From contig NZ_JAHUTT010000001.1 in the NCBI RefSeq assembly GCF_019209865.1, positions 62,001 through 126,000 of the forward strand: DNA of 64,000 nucleotides, given 5' to 3'. Under the pieces are notes generated by a model. That model was not told where the DNA came from. It did not search any database and was given only the letters and a program-made list of their open reading frames with translations. Shown piece after piece: positions 27,346 through 37,822 of this stretch (its first letter is position 1; every line of letters begins with the position of its first letter). The position numbers were made by a program, and so were the translations under genes. The DNA comes from Shewanella sp. NIFS-20-20 (GTDB taxonomy: Bacteria > Pseudomonadota > Gammaproteobacteria > Enterobacterales > Shewanellaceae).

Positions 27346-29658
27346 TTAGTATTTAAAATTGGCTAATTGTTTAATTAATTGATTGGCTTCATTTTCCAGT
27401 GTTGCCGATAAGTGTTCCGAGGTTTCGGTATTAGTGGCAATATCACCGGCTGACTGGGCGATATCACCACACTGGCGACCTAATTCTGCGGCTTGCTGAG
27501 ATTGGTGTCTGGCGGAATCGGAAATCTGTAAATTCATCGTATTCAATTTTTCTATCATGGTGACGATGTCATTAAGCATCTGGCCGTTGGTATCACAGGC
27601 GCTTTTGCCCTGAGTCGCCATGGTACTGATGGTGCCGACTTGGCTAACCACGTTTTGCGTTTCTTGTTGAAGACGCTCAATCTTTTGCCTAATCTCCCCC
27701 GTCGAGCTTTGAGTTCGACTGGCCAAGGTGCGGACTTCATCCGCGACCACCGCAAAGCCACGGCCTTGTTCGCCGGCTCTTGCCGCTTCAATGGCGGCAT
27801 TTAGCGCTAACAGGTTGGTTTGCTCAGCAATACTTTGAATGACATCTAACACTGAGGCAATCGATAAACTTTCTTGCTCAAGGTTTCTGATTGAGACGGT
27901 GACCTCATCCATGCGCGCCGCCAAGACATCCATCTGTTGGCCCAGTTCACTGGCGACTGAGGCGGTTTGTTGGCATTTGTCATTGGCGGTATTAACTTCT
28001 TGCGCCGCTTGCTCCGCGGATAAAGCAACGCCCTCAACTTCGGCAGTCATGTCCCCAATCGACGCCACCACAGCGTTGGCTATTGAGGATTGCTGGCTGG
28101 TGGTTTGACGCGCTTGCTTCATATCGGCAACAATCTGAGCACTATGGGAAAATATATTTTTAGAGGTTGCTGCAGATTGCCCGAATAGCGATTGGATCTC
28201 GCTGAAAAACTGATTCAAACTCTGAGTTAAGGTCAGCAGTTCGCCTTTAGCCGTGGTATGGATCCTCGTCGACAGATCCTTGTTGGCGCTGATCTGGTGG
28301 ATTTGATCTATGGTCTCCACCATAGGACGAGCAATACTGCGGCCAATAAAGGCACCGATAATCGCGGCGAGGATCAACAGCGCGACACACACGATGGCGA
28401 GGGTGGTATAGGTGGTGGTTTTTAGCTGCTCAAGATCAATGATCGCTTCGGCTTCATCAATTTCACTTAATATCCCCCACTGCAGGCCAAGTACATCAAG
28501 GGCCGTAAAGGCCGAGATGACACTGACATCGCGGTAGTCTTTGACCACTTGCACACCGTTGCCGCCAGCTAAGGCTTGGCGCGATGTTAATGTATCGACA
28601 GGTTGAATACCAATGGCAGTGCCTTTGGCTTTCAGCATCTCAAGGGTGTTGGCATCAAGGTTGCTGGCTGTTAATGCTGCCAAATAATTCGCGGTATCTT
28701 CCAATAAAAATCGACTTTGACTGCGTAATAAGCCGTCAGAACCCACTAAGTAGGTTTCGCCACTACTACCCATTCCCGCATCTTGCCAAGCTTGGTTAAA
28801 GGTCATAATGGCATTGATATTATCCACCGGCATTTGAAAAATCAGCACGCCAATGACGCCGCTGGCATCACGAATATTGGTGGCGATAAAGGATGCCGCG
28901 TTCTCATACGACGGATAATATTTATCAAAGTCTTCGAGGATAACCTCGCCGGGTTGTTGCAGCGCCTTAGTAAAGGCTGATGCTAGCCCAGTGTTAGCGT
29001 AAGGGCCATTTAACAAATTGGTGGCATAATCCAGTTCTTTAAATACCGAGTAGACCACATTGCCTTGAGTATCGACCATGAAAATGTCGTAGAAACCGAA
29101 GGCTTCTAGAAAATGATTAATGCTGGGATGGTATTTGCTGTGTAGCCAAGTGTAATCGGTGCTGTCGGCGCTAGCATTGAGTTTGTTTTTTTCGCCTAAT
29201 GGGTTGTTATTACTGCTGATGTAAGCAGTTTGCAGTGTTTTTGCATTACTGGCTAATTGTTGAAGTTTCGCCGAGGCATCACCGTTTTTGTTATTCAACG
29301 CTTGATATTGCTGACCAAATTCTTGGTTGTAATAGCGCTCTAACTGGTCTCGTTGATTGGTGTATTGGCCCTGGGATTGCTGCTCAAATACTGGGAAGCT
29401 GCGAGCAAACTCTTTCATGGCATCTTGGATCATGGTCGTCGACGCGAGAGTTTCCAATTGGCTGGCAATGGTTTCAAAATAGGCCGTAATCTGCTCTTTT
29501 TTGATTTCTCGAATTGAAATGAGCTGTTCGCTGGCGCGGTTTTTAATGGCTTGTTCGGATTGGACGTAAGTGCGCCAGCTAATGATGCCTCCCGAAGCAA
29601 TAATGCCCAACGTGCACATTAATACGCAGGCTAGAATAATCCTGTTTGCAATCGACAT
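27346..29658 (-). CDS. Methyl-accepting chemotaxis protein with dCache sensor
   Basis: A 770-residue inner-membrane chemoreceptor. The order is: transmembrane helix 1 (about 8-28); a long periplasmic double-Cache-like sensor (about 35-415, including [20 protein letters not shown] and [15 protein letters not shown]); transmembrane helix 2 (about 420-442); HAMP (about 443-497); and a signalling domain with the conserved tip [35 protein letters not shown]. The C-terminus lacks a CheR-tethering pentapeptide. The ligand cannot be read from sequence. It appears monocistronic. Confidence 0.95.
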   Translation of the reverse strand: MSIANRIILACVLMCTLGIIASGGIISWRTYVQSEQAIKNRASEQLISIREIKKEQITAYFETIASQLETLASTTMIQDAMKEFARSFPVFEQQSQGQYTNQRDQLERYYNQEFGQQYQALNNKNGDASAKLQQLASNAKTLQTAYISSNNNPLGEKNKLNASADSTDYTWLHSKYHPSINHFLEAFGFYDIFMVDTQGNVVYSVFKELDYATNLLNGPYANTGLASAFTKALQQPGEVILEDFDKYYPSYENAASFIATNIRDASGVIGVLIFQMPVDNINAIMTFNQAWQDAGMGSSGETYLVGSDGLLRSQSRFLLEDTANYLAALTASNLDANTLEMLKAKGTAIGIQPVDTLTSRQALAGGNGVQVVKDYRDVSVISAFTALDVLGLQWGILSEIDEAEAIIDLEQLKTTTYTTLAIVCVALLILAAIIGAFIGRSIARPMVETIDQIHQISANKDLSTRIHTTAKGELLTLTQSLNQFFSEIQSLFGQSAATSKNIFSHSAQIVADMKQARQTTSQQSSIANAVVASIGDMTAEVEGVALSAEQAAQEVNTANDKCQQTASVASELGQQMDVLAARMDEVTVSIRNLEQESLSIASVLDVIQSIAEQTNLLALNAAIEAARAGEQGRGFAVVADEVRTLASRTQSSTGEIRQKIERLQQETQNVVSQVGTISTMATQGKSACDTNGQMLNDIVTMIEKLNTMNLQISDSARHQSQQAAELGRQCGDIAQSAGDIATNTETSEHLSATLENEANQLIKQLANFKY

Positions 29659-29748
29659 AAATATCCCTATTTCAATTCGTCACCTATTTGAAGTATAGAC
29701 ACAAATTAGTAAAGTGAATGAAATAGTATGTTGAGCAAATAATTGTGG

Positions 29749-30261
29749 TTAAGACTGCGGAGTGTTATCGGCGATGAAGGTGCGGCGCTGTAATAGTTGC
29801 CGTATAACTAATTGATTTTTAATTATTAATTCGCCGTAGTGTTGCTCGAGTTGTGATTGAGCTTCTATATACTCAGGGTGATTCTTTTCTTGTTTTTGCC
29901 AGAAACGTCGGCGTTCCAGTTTTTGCAATTCATTACTTTTAAGGATGCTGTAATAGGCACTTTCTTGTCTGAGCCTGAAGATTTCATCATCGACCAGTTG
30001 GAGTAACTTTTCTTTGGTGAGGGTTTGCTCATTAAGCAAATCCAATAAAGGATCTTTGGGAGTATTGAGTTTGTCAGTATCGATGACCTTGGCAAAACCC
30101 AGTTGAAACTCTATTTCGTGTTGGCGTGAGTCTTGAGGACAAGTGGTTTGCGAAAAACTCACTTTCCCCTCTTTCATGCACTTATAAATAGCGGCATGGC
30201 TCGAAAATGACATGAGCGCAATGGCAACAAACAGGTTGAGTGATGGCCTATTCACAATCAT
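29749..30261 (-). CDS. Small periplasmic DUF4124-type protein
   Basis: A 170-residue exported protein with a signal peptide (about 1-23, ending SSHA). A short DUF4124-like motif (IYKCMKEGKVSFSQTTCPQDS) follows, whose two Cys could form a disulfide. The rest is charged and mostly helical. Function is unknown. It stands alone between panC and the chemoreceptor gene. Confidence 0.7.
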   Translation of the reverse strand: MIVNRPSLNLFVAIALMSFSSHAAIYKCMKEGKVSFSQTTCPQDSRQHEIEFQLGFAKVIDTDKLNTPKDPLLDLLNEQTLTKEKLLQLVDDEIFRLRQESAYYSILKSNELQKLERRRFWQKQEKNHPEYIEAQSQLEQHYGELIIKNQLVIRQLLQRRTFIADNTPQS

Positions 30262-30345
30262 TTTGCTGAAAATCCTTTCGCAGCAGCATTGTTTTCACAG
30301 ACATTGATAGAGTCTGCTACACACACAAGGTTAACCGAGTGTTAA

Positions 30346-30414
30346 CATTATGCGCGATGCGTAAACTGAATACCAGTTTTTTGGCACTGGAGTTTTTTTG
30401 ACACGCGCATAATG
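30346..30414 (-). terminator. Nested inverted repeat after panC
   Basis: A perfect 11-bp inverted repeat, CATTATGCGCG (30346-30356) and CGCGCATAATG (30404-30414), encloses a smaller hairpin (CCAGT/ACTGG) next to T runs. It lies just past the panC stop and probably terminates the sfsA-panC transcription block. Confidence 0.5.
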
Positions 30415-30421
30415 ACGAGAA

Positions 30422-31270
30422 TTAATTTCTCGTAAATTCAATATTATCGATAAGTCGCGTCTGGCCAAGGTAGGCGGCAGCTAAGATCACCAGCGCGTTA
30501 TCTTCTGGACGCGCCGGGGTTAAATTGCTGGCATTACAAACGGCTAAGTAATCTGGCCTAAAGCCGACACGCGCAAGTTTAGCCGTTGCAGCTTGTGTCG
30601 CCTGTGTAATGGTTTCCCCTTGTAAAATTGCTAACTTGAGCTCATCAATGGTGCGCTTAAGCGTGGGGGCTAGCGCCAGTTGCTCAGGGGTAAGATAGCC
30701 ATTGCGCGAGCTTAAGGCCAATCCAGATTCGGCTCTTTGGGTGTCGATACCTATGATATCTATCGGCAGGCAAAGATCAGTGACTAGGGTCTTGATCACT
30801 TGTAACTGCTGAAAATCCTTTTTACCAAACAAGGCCACATCGGGCTGCACTAAGTTAAACAACTTAGCAACAATGGTCGCCACGCCACGAAAATGGCCCG
30901 GACGACTGGCGCCACATAAAGTGTCACTAAGGTGGGGCACTTCAATAAAGGTTTGGCTGGCGAGCCCCTTGGGGTACATGGTCTCGACCTGTGGGGTAAA
31001 CAGTAAATCCGTGCCCGCTTGGATGAGGGCTTGATAATCGGCGGCCAAGGTTCTGGGGTATGCGTCCAGATCTTCATGCACACCAAATTGCATCGGATTA
31101 ACAAAAATCGACACCACCACCTTATCGGCATGGGTAAGAGCTGCGCGCACTAACTCCAAGTGGCCTTGGTGGAGGTTGCCCATCGTCGGCACAAAGGCGA
31201 TGGTTAATCCTTGTTGACGCCAATGGCGGATGTGTTGGCGTAATTGCTGAATATTATCAACGCTAAGCAT
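30422..31270 (-). CDS. panC: Pantothenate synthetase
   Basis: A 282-residue cytoplasmic enzyme that condenses pantoate and beta-alanine with ATP to make pantothenate. Marks are [16 protein letters not shown] (HxGH nucleotide site), [23 protein letters not shown] and ALSSRNGYL. It follows panB by nine bases in the same operon. No panD is in the window. Confidence 0.97.
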   Translation of the reverse strand: MLSVDNIQQLRQHIRHWRQQGLTIAFVPTMGNLHQGHLELVRAALTHADKVVVSIFVNPMQFGVHEDLDAYPRTLAADYQALIQAGTDLLFTPQVETMYPKGLASQTFIEVPHLSDTLCGASRPGHFRGVATIVAKLFNLVQPDVALFGKKDFQQLQVIKTLVTDLCLPIDIIGIDTQRAESGLALSSRNGYLTPEQLALAPTLKRTIDELKLAILQGETITQATQAATAKLARVGFRPDYLAVCNASNLTPARPEDNALVILAAAYLGQTRLIDNIEFTRN

Positions 31271-31279
31271 GCTAATGCC

Positions 31280-32074
31280 TTAATTAAAAGTGTGTTCGGC
31301 TGCGGGAAAACTGCCGCGGGTGACTTCGTCAATATAACAACGGATGGCTGCCCGAATGTCTCCGCTTTGTTGTAAATAGTTCTTGGAGAAACGCGGAATA
31401 TAGCCACTGGAAATACCGAGGACATCATGCATGACTAAGATTTGACCGTCAGTGTCTTTACCCGCACCAATGCCGATGACCGGAATACTTAGGCAGTCGG
31501 TAATGAGTTTAGCCAACGAGGCTGGGATGCACTCAAGCACGAGCAGTTGTGCCCCGGCGGCTTGTAAGGCTTTGGCTTCTCTAAGAATACGCTGACTGTT
31601 GTCCTCATCGCGCCCCTGCACTTTAAAGCCACCAAAGACGTGCACCGATTGTGGCGTCAGCCCTAAATGGCCGCACACCGGGATGCCACGTTCGGTGAGC
31701 ATAGTGACAGAGGGTAATAACCATTCTCCGCCTTCCACCTTGACCATGTTCGCCCCAGCTTGCATCAACAGGGCAGCATTTTGCAGGGTTTGCTCTGGTG
31801 TGGCATAGCTCATAAATGGCATGTCGGCGATCAGTAAGGCGCGCTCGATGCCGCGGTGAACGCAGCGGGTATGATAAGCAATATCTGCCACGGTGACGGG
31901 TAAGGTATCGTTATGACCTTGCAGCACCATGCCCAAGGAATCACCCACCAATAAGACATCGATGCCTTCGGCGTCAAAGGCGCCAGCAAAACTGGCATCA
32001 TACGCGGTGAGCGCAGTGATCTTGCGGCCCTCTTGCTTGAATTTTTGCAGACTCGAAGTGGTAACTTTTGACAT
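31280..32074 (-). CDS. panB: 3-methyl-2-oxobutanoate hydroxymethyltransferase
   Basis: A 264-residue enzyme making ketopantoate from 2-oxoisovalerate and methylene-tetrahydrofolate. Marks are [28 protein letters not shown] (metal site), MVKVEGGEW and [20 protein letters not shown]. The start ATG 32074 ([12 protein letters not shown]) gives the same length as E. coli PanB; a GTG ten codons upstream (32104) is possible but less likely. It sits between folK and panC. Confidence 0.96.
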   Translation of the reverse strand: MSKVTTSSLQKFKQEGRKITALTAYDASFAGAFDAEGIDVLLVGDSLGMVLQGHNDTLPVTVADIAYHTRCVHRGIERALLIADMPFMSYATPEQTLQNAALLMQAGANMVKVEGGEWLLPSVTMLTERGIPVCGHLGLTPQSVHVFGGFKVQGRDEDNSQRILREAKALQAAGAQLLVLECIPASLAKLITDCLSIPVIGIGAGKDTDGQILVMHDVLGISSGYIPRFSKNYLQQSGDIRAAIRCYIDEVTRGSFPAAEHTFN

Positions 32075-32120
32075 ATTTGTCGATTTCCCTATGTGTTGAC
32101 TCACTCAATTTGCTGGTTAT

Positions 32121-32150
32121 AAAGGATTGTTGCTGACTCGGCAATCCTTT
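32121..32150 (-). other. Intergenic hairpin between folK and panB
   Basis: AAAGGATTG (32121-32129) and CAATCCTTT (32142-32150) form a 9-bp stem. There is no T run on the minus strand, so it may tune folK-panB read-through or mRNA processing rather than terminate. Confidence 0.4.
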
Positions 32151-32151
32151 G

Positions 32152-32631
32152 TTAATCGAGTTTCTCGAGTGCTGACCAATGCTGAGGCGTTAATAGTGAC
32201 GTTAACGGAGTCTGACAAGGCAGGATAAGTTCTGGCGCGAGTTCGAATAGTGGTACCAGGACAAAACTGCGTTGTTTCATGCCGTAATGAGGGATGGTTA
32301 AGCGTTCGCTATTAAGCTCTTGATTGCCGTAAAGCAATATATCTAAATCTAAGGTTCTAGGTCCCCAGCGAACAGATCGTTGTCGCCCTTGTTGTTGTTC
32401 TATTTGTTGGAGTGCATCGAGTAAGGCCAGAGGTGAAAGGGAGGTGGTAAAACGCGCGACGGTATTCAAATAGTCGGGCTGAATGACATCCCCCATGGGC
32501 ACGGACCGATAAATGCTCGCCACCTCAATGCCGCTTGCGCTAGCCAAGCCTTGTAAGGCTTGGCAGGCATCGCGCAGTTGCTGTTTGGGGTCATTAAGAT
32601 TGGCCCCTAAGGCAATATAGACTAAGTTCAC
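32152..32631 (-). CDS. folK: Hydroxymethyldihydropterin pyrophosphokinase
   Basis: A 159-residue enzyme of folate synthesis that transfers pyrophosphate from ATP to 6-hydroxymethyl-dihydropterin. Marks are YIALGANLNDPKQQL at the N-terminus and RWGPRTLDLDILLYG, which contains the Mg-binding Asp pair. Its start overlaps the pcnB stop by four bases. The pcnB-folK order matches E. coli. Confidence 0.96.
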   Translation of the reverse strand: MNLVYIALGANLNDPKQQLRDACQALQGLASASGIEVASIYRSVPMGDVIQPDYLNTVARFTTSLSPLALLDALQQIEQQQGRQRSVRWGPRTLDLDILLYGNQELNSERLTIPHYGMKQRSFVLVPLFELAPELILPCQTPLTSLLTPQHWSALEKLD

Positions 32632-34055
32632 TCGGCTTCTGCCTGTGGTTTTCTTGGCTTTTTACGGCGGCGTTGGTTGCGACTACGACCACCACCAGAG
32701 CCTTCGCGCTGACCACTTTTGGCTAGCTGTAAGCGTTGTTCTTCATCGCTATCAACAAATTGTTGCCACCAAGTCGCCGTCTTGGCCACTTGACCGCCTT
32801 CAGCGGCTCCGCGCAGTAACAGTAAGTCATAGGCGGCTCTAAACTTAGGGTTTTCCATCAGTTTAAAGGCTCGGGTATTTAGACTGCGATCAAAGCGTAA
32901 TTGCATCTGCCAAATATCGCGTGCTGGCGCGGTAAAGCGACGCGGTATGCTGATAGTGCGGCACTGATCTTCAATGACATCACCCATGGCTGCAAAATAT
33001 GCATCGTATTTAGGCAAGCCGCTTTCTAGGGCAATATCATCTCCACGTTGGGCGAGTGGATACCAAAGTAACGCGGCATAGAAGAAGGCGGGAGTGACAC
33101 TCTTTTCTTCACTAATGCGGGTGTCGGTATTGGCCATGACCAACTGGACCATCTTGTTGGCCGCGCCTTTAGGACATTCTTTAAGCTGGCTATCGAGCAA
33201 GGGGAACAGCGGCGTAAATAAGCCATACTCTTGCATCATCTGGTAAGTGGCTTTCGCCTGGCCAGAGAAAAACAGCTTAAGCACTTCTTCATACATGCGT
33301 GCTGCCGGGATATCGCTGAGCAAATGCGCCAATGCGGGGATCGGCTCGGCGGCGGCCTTATCAATCGTCATCGATAATTTGGTGGCAAAACGCACGGCTC
33401 TGAGCATACGCACCGGATCTTCACGGTAACGTTTTTGAGGATCGCCAATCAGTTTGAGCTGACCACGTTCCAGATCGTCAATCCCGCCGCCATAACTATG
33501 GATAGAATAATCGGCAATGTTGTAATAGAGGGCGTTGACGGTGAAGTCGCGGCGCTCGGCATCTTCGTCGATGTTGCCATAGACGTTATCTCTGAGCAGC
33601 CGACCGGTTGCATTCGCTTTAGAAATCTTGTCGTTAGCCTCTTCGTGATGACCACGAAAGGTTGCTACTTCGATAACATCACGGCCAAACACAATATGAG
33701 CAAGGCGGAATCTGCGACCCACTAAGCGGCAATTGCGGAATAGTTTTTTAATTTCTTCTGGGGTCGCATTGGTGACCACGTCAAAATCTTTTGGCGCTAA
33801 CCCCAATAGAATATCGCGAACACCGCCGCCGACTAAGTAGGCTTGGTATCCCGATCTATTTAATCGATACAGTACCTTAAGTGCATTCTCGCTGATTTGC
33901 TTACGAGAAATCGTGTGGCCATCTCGGGACACGATTTGCTTGCTCAGACCCGATGACGCTAGCGCGATATCCGCGGTCGGCTGAGGGTGTTCTGTCTCTG
34001 TCACCTTGGTGGGTGAAAACAGTTGTTTACAGAATTGACTAATACGGCGAAAAAT
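32628..34055 (-). CDS. pcnB: Poly(A) polymerase I, likely AUU start
   Basis: A nucleotidyltransferase of about 475 residues that adds 3' poly(A) tails which mark RNA for decay. Marks are LVGGGVRDILLGLAPKDFDVVTNATP (catalytic Asp pair), RRFRLAHIVFGRDVIEVATFRGHHEE and RREDFTVNALYY-type downstream blocks; the C-terminus is strongly basic (RRRKKPRKP). The frame is open to GTG 34070, but the best start is ATT 34055 (IFRRISQFCKQLF), which aligns with the E. coli PcnB N-terminus. The Shine-Dalgarno AGGTG lies four bases before the ATT. E. coli pcnB is known to start at AUU, and this gene seems to share that. The GTG at 34070 remains an alternative. Confidence 0.9.
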   Translation of the reverse strand: MFRRISQFCKQLFSPTKVTETEHPQPTADIALASSGLSKQIVSRDGHTISRKQISENALKVLYRLNRSGYQAYLVGGGVRDILLGLAPKDFDVVTNATPEEIKKLFRNCRLVGRRFRLAHIVFGRDVIEVATFRGHHEEANDKISKANATGRLLRDNVYGNIDEDAERRDFTVNALYYNIADYSIHSYGGGIDDLERGQLKLIGDPQKRYREDPVRMLRAVRFATKLSMTIDKAAAEPIPALAHLLSDIPAARMYEEVLKLFFSGQAKATYQMMQEYGLFTPLFPLLDSQLKECPKGAANKMVQLVMANTDTRISEEKSVTPAFFYAALLWYPLAQRGDDIALESGLPKYDAYFAAMGDVIEDQCRTISIPRRFTAPARDIWQMQLRFDRSLNTRAFKLMENPKFRAAYDLLLLRGAAEGGQVAKTATWWQQFVDSDEEQRLQLAKSGQREGSGGGRSRNQRRRKKPRKPQAEAE

Positions 34056-34142
34056 GGGACACCTCGTCACTGTCTGGGTTATTAAGTAAGATCAGGCGCT
34101 ATGATATAACATCTGACAAGATTTGAGTATATTCACGCGCAT

Positions 34143-35012
34143 TCACTGTGGCAGCAGGATTTCCTTTTGCTTGGGAATGCTCTCAAGATCAAATTGAGCG
34201 ATGGCTTGATGTATCATCAATGCCACCTCACCACAGGGCTCTACCTGTGGTTGGCCTAAAAAGGCGAGTGCGGCGTTGAGCGCTGGCTGGGGATGCGATT
34301 TATCCACAGGTGTCGCATGATTTTGTTTGGATAATTTACTGCCTGGCCCTTGGCAAGCCAGGGGTAAATGTAACCAATCTGGCACGGCGGCGTTAAGGGC
34401 ATTAAATAAGCTGATTTGCCGCACCGTGGCCTCGAGTAAATCGGCCCCTCTGACGACTTCAGTGATCCCCGCAGCAATGTCATCCATCACCACCGCCAGC
34501 TGATAGGCATAGAAGCCATCACTGCGGCGGATGATAAAATCTTCTTTGGCAAATGCCGCGTCAGTGTGAATAGGCCCTTGCAGTTGATCGATAAAATGAT
34601 CGCAGCCTTGATTGTTGACCCAGCGTATGGCTCCAGAATCGAGCTGTTGCTGGCGACAGTGACCGTTATAAATACCGCCGCGGCTACGAATTTGCTGGCG
34701 GCTACATTGGCAATAATAGGCTTGCTGGTGCGCTAACCAATCTGCAATTTGGTCCTGGTAGTCATGGTGTCGTTGGCTTTGATAGATAACCTGTTGATCC
34801 CAGTGTAAGCCGAAGGCTTCTAAGGTGCGCAAGATATCATCAGCAGCGCCATGCACTTCGCGCGGTGGGTCGATATCTTCAATCCGAACTAACCATAGTC
34901 CTTGGCAATGACGGGCACGCAAAAAGCTACCGAGCGCGGCAACTAATGATCCAAAGTGTAAGGCACCAGAGGGAGAGGGCGCGAAACGGCCACGATAATG
35001 AATATTTTTCAC
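34143..35012 (-). CDS. gluQ: Glutamyl-Q tRNA(Asp) synthetase
   Basis: A 289-residue truncated glutamyl-tRNA synthetase paralog that attaches Glu to queuosine of tRNA-Asp. Marks are GRFAPSPSGALHFGSLVAALGS (HIGH-like), RIEDIDPPRE, a zinc-site region with CQCSRQQI and YNGHC, and SKLSKQNHA (KMSKS-like). It lacks the anticodon-binding domain, as expected for the family. It lies just downstream of dksA, as in E. coli, separated by a hairpin. Confidence 0.96.
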   Translation of the reverse strand: MKNIHYRGRFAPSPSGALHFGSLVAALGSFLRARHCQGLWLVRIEDIDPPREVHGAADDILRTLEAFGLHWDQQVIYQSQRHHDYQDQIADWLAHQQAYYCQCSRQQIRSRGGIYNGHCRQQQLDSGAIRWVNNQGCDHFIDQLQGPIHTDAAFAKEDFIIRRSDGFYAYQLAVVMDDIAAGITEVVRGADLLEATVRQISLFNALNAAVPDWLHLPLACQGPGSKLSKQNHATPVDKSHPQPALNAALAFLGQPQVEPCGEVALMIHQAIAQFDLESIPKQKEILLPQ

Positions 35013-35022
35013 GGTTCAATAT

Positions 35023-35048
35023 TTTACGGGAGCAAATGCTCCCGTAAA
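35023..35048 (-). terminator. dksA-gluQ intergenic hairpin
   Basis: A 12-bp perfect stem, TTTACGGGAGCA/TGCTCCCGTAAA, with a two-base loop. Enteric bacteria are known to have a terminator between dksA and gluQ that partly uncouples them, and this hairpin is in the same place. It lacks a strong T tract on the minus strand. Confidence 0.65.
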
Positions 35049-35060
35049 TCGAGGACGGAA

Positions 35061-35504
35061 TTAACCGGCCATTTGTTTTTCTTTGATTTCAGCCAACGTT
35101 TTACAATCGATACATTGATCGGCAGTCGGACGGGCTTCTAAACGGCGAATCCCAATTTCGATACCACAGGTTTCACAGAAACCAAAATCATCTTCTTCGA
35201 TTTTTTGCAGCGTTTTTTCGATTTTTTTGATCAGTTTACGCTCACGATCGCGGGCTCGTAACTCTAAGCTGAACTCTTCTTCTTGAGCAGCACGGTCAAC
35301 GGGATCGGGGAAGTTTGCAGCTTCATCCTGCATATGGTTCAGAGTACGATCGACTTCTTCGCGCAATTGATTACGCCACGCATCCAGAATCTTTCTGAAA
35401 TGGCCCAGTTGAGCAGAATTCATATACTCTTCACCAGGTTTTTCCTGGTAGGGTTCTACACCTGCGATAGCGAGAACGCCGAGTTTTTTGGTGCCTTCAG
35501 GCAT
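35061..35504 (-). CDS. dksA: RNA polymerase-binding transcription factor DksA
   Basis: A 147-residue factor that acts with ppGpp through the RNA polymerase secondary channel. The coiled-coil tip region [14 protein letters not shown] contains the key acidic residues. The zinc finger has four Cys ([25 protein letters not shown]). The sequence is nearly identical to E. coli DksA along its length. It is downstream of sfsA. Confidence 0.98.
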   Translation of the reverse strand: MPEGTKKLGVLAIAGVEPYQEKPGEEYMNSAQLGHFRKILDAWRNQLREEVDRTLNHMQDEAANFPDPVDRAAQEEEFSLELRARDRERKLIKKIEKTLQKIEEDDFGFCETCGIEIGIRRLEARPTADQCIDCKTLAEIKEKQMAG

Positions 35505-35673
35505 AACGCATCTCCTGTAATCTTTTGCGTCGTAGGGCGTCTGTATTCAAACGGCCGCTATCTATATCAGAATCTATACACCGAGGCAAATTTTTTACAT
35601 TCCCTTGTATGATTTATTTGACTATGTTCTTTAATTTACAGAAATTCAAATTTTCGGCCGAAAAAGTGGCGGA

Positions 35674-36378
35674 TTATTTTTCAAACAAGCATTTTTGATG
35701 GATTTTTATCTCGTCTGTAGTGATTTCAACACCATAGGCCAAAACTTCTACCCCGAGGTCGATGGCTTGCTGTAGAAGTCGGCAGTAGTCGGGGTCAATA
35801 TGCTCGGCGGGACGCATTTGATGGATGCCGGTGTGTTGGACCACAAACAATAATACACTGCGATGGCCGCGTTGTTTCATGGCCATGAGTTCTCGCAAAT
35901 GTTTTTGACCTCGGGTCGTCACGGCATCGGGGAAATATCCCCATTGACCTTCGAGCAAGGTGCAGCTTTTGACTTCAATATAACAATCGGCTTGAGCGGG
36001 GGCACTTAGCAGTAAATCGATGCGGCTATTTTCTTGACCGTATTTCACTTCTCGGCGACAGGTGTCATAACCGCAGAGCTCGCTAATGTGCTGCGCCTTA
36101 ATCGCTTCTTCGGCAAGGGCGTTTGCTCGGCCTGTATTGAGCCCTATCAAATGCCCCGCAGGCGTGGTCATCACTTCAAAGGTCCCAGGATATTTTCGTT
36201 TTTGATTGTCGGACAGTGAATACCACAGCGGCTCGTTTTCAAACAAGCAATTCTTCATAGAGCCGGTGTTGGGACAATGAATGGTGATTTGCGAACCGTC
36301 ATCCAGTTTGACGTCAGTCAAAAATCGTTTATAGCGCTTAATGAGGCGACCTGATTGCAGTGGCGGTGAAAAGTGCAT
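35674..36378 (-). CDS. sfsA: SfsA family protein
   Basis: A 234-residue protein of the SfsA family, named for effects on maltose metabolism in E. coli. Family members have an N-terminal OB-like domain and a nuclease-like core; the blocks [19 protein letters not shown] and [30 protein letters not shown] fit the latter. ATG 36378 (MHFSPPLQ) is preferred over 36441 because the extra 21 residues resemble nothing in the family. sfsA precedes dksA in E. coli too. True function is unclear. Confidence 0.92.
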   Translation of the reverse strand: MHFSPPLQSGRLIKRYKRFLTDVKLDDGSQITIHCPNTGSMKNCLFENEPLWYSLSDNQKRKYPGTFEVMTTPAGHLIGLNTGRANALAEEAIKAQHISELCGYDTCRREVKYGQENSRIDLLLSAPAQADCYIEVKSCTLLEGQWGYFPDAVTTRGQKHLRELMAMKQRGHRSVLLFVVQHTGIHQMRPAEHIDPDYCRLLQQAIDLGVEVLAYGVEITTDEIKIHQKCLFEK

Positions 36379-36486
36379 AGCGACAACAGTCAATAATGAA
36401 AAGATGTGCCCTAGGGTAAGTGGCAATAGAGTCTTGGGCAAGTTAGAGTACAGCTATAATCAAAAACAACACCGAAGGATAGGTTT

Positions 36487-37779
36487 ATGCAAAGCACGAC
36501 AATGCGGGTCAAGTTATGCCGTGAAGCGGCTCCAGCAGCTTGGGGACAGGCCGATGTTATCTTTAACGATAAGGGGCAAGGTCCAGAAGCGAGCATTCAT
36601 TTAATCAGTGGCAGTGATGAATTACGCCAAATTCAAAAAGCCGCCAGAAAATTACGCAGTCTCGGTATTCATCAGGTCGCACTAGCGGGGACGTGGTCGC
36701 TTGAGCAGCAATGGCGCTTTGGCCAAGGGTTTTATTGCGCCAAAAATGATTTTGAATTGGCATGGACTGGCGATGAGGCCGATGTCAGGGAGTTAACTCT
36801 GCGGGCCGCCTGCGCTGGTTTTGCGCGTGATCTGGTCAATGACACGCCGGAAAACCTATCGCCGTTAGTGCTAGCGCATTCCGCCGCAAAATGGTTGGCG
36901 CAATTAGCCCCAGATCAGGTGAGTTATCGGGTCATAGAAGGTGAAGCGCTTTTAGCGCATGGCTGGATAGGCATACATGCGGTGGGTCGTGGGAGTGAAA
37001 GGCCGCCGGCGTTATTAGAGCTGGATTACAACCCGTTGGGCGCCGATGCCCCAGTGGCCGTGGCCTTAGTGGGTAAAGGCATTACCTTTGATTCCGGTGG
37101 CTACAGTATCAAGCCATCAGAAGGGATGCTCACCATGAAGTGCGATATGGGCGGTGCCGCGACGGTGACCGCCGGCTTAGGATTAGCCATTAGTCGTGGC
37201 TTGCAGCAGCGAGTAAAGCTGTATCTATGTTGCGCCGAAAACTTGATCAGCGGTCGAGCATATAAGCTTGGGGATATTTTAACCTATAAAAATGGCGTGA
37301 GTGTTGAAGTGGTCAATACTGATGCAGAGGGGCGCCTGGTCTTGGCCGATGGCCTGCAAGCGGCCTGTGAGTCTGGCGCCAAGTTAGTGATTGATGCGGC
37401 GACTCTGACGGGGGCTGCGGTGATGGCGGTAGGGCGCAGCTACAATGCGATTTTTTCGCCTGAACCGGCGTTATTGCTGGCCACTCAACAAAAAGCGGCT
37501 GCAGTGGATGAGCAAGTGTGGCCATTGCCATTAGCACCATGGCATAAGGATATGTGTCCTTCGGCGTATGCGGACACGGCCAATAGTCGGCCGATGAAGG
37601 GTGGCGGCGCCGGCGGCGCATCGAATGCGGCAGGTTTCTTATGGCGCTTTGTGAGCCCAAACTGTCAGTGGTTGCATATGGATTTAGCCGCGGCATTTGA
37701 AGACTCAGCCTCGTCTTTGCATGCTGCCGGGGCCACGGCGCACGGCGTGCTCACAGTGGCAGAGCTATTGAAGGCGTAA
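36487..37779 (+). CDS. pepB: M17 leucyl aminopeptidase, PepB type
   Basis: A 430-residue cytoplasmic metallo-aminopeptidase. The C-terminal M17 domain contains VGKGITFDSGGYSIKPSEGM, MKCDMGGAATV (metal Lys and Asp) and NTDAEGRLVLADGL, the diagnostic metal-site motif. The length and the divergent N-terminal domain match PepB rather than PepA. AAGGAT at 36475-36480 precedes ATG 36487. It is divergent from sfsA, and a GC-rich hairpin follows. Confidence 0.95.
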   Translation: MQSTTMRVKLCREAAPAAWGQADVIFNDKGQGPEASIHLISGSDELRQIQKAARKLRSLGIHQVALAGTWSLEQQWRFGQGFYCAKNDFELAWTGDEADVRELTLRAACAGFARDLVNDTPENLSPLVLAHSAAKWLAQLAPDQVSYRVIEGEALLAHGWIGIHAVGRGSERPPALLELDYNPLGADAPVAVALVGKGITFDSGGYSIKPSEGMLTMKCDMGGAATVTAGLGLAISRGLQQRVKLYLCCAENLISGRAYKLGDILTYKNGVSVEVVNTDAEGRLVLADGLQAACESGAKLVIDAATLTGAAVMAVGRSYNAIFSPEPALLLATQQKAAAVDEQVWPLPLAPWHKDMCPSAYADTANSRPMKGGGAGGASNAAGFLWRFVSPNCQWLHMDLAAAFEDSASSLHAAGATAHGVLTVAELLKA

Positions 37780-37786
37780 TCAGAGC

Positions 37787-37809
37787 ACGGGGCGAGAGGT
37801 TCGCCCCGT
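37787..37809 (+). other. Hairpin between pepB and the GNAT gene
   Basis: ACGGGGCGA and TCGCCCCGT form a 9-bp GC-rich stem with a five-base loop. No T run follows, and the GNAT ribosome-binding site is only four bases further on. It may attenuate or stabilise rather than fully terminate. Confidence 0.5.
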
Positions 37810-37822
37810 CAAAGGAGCGTGA

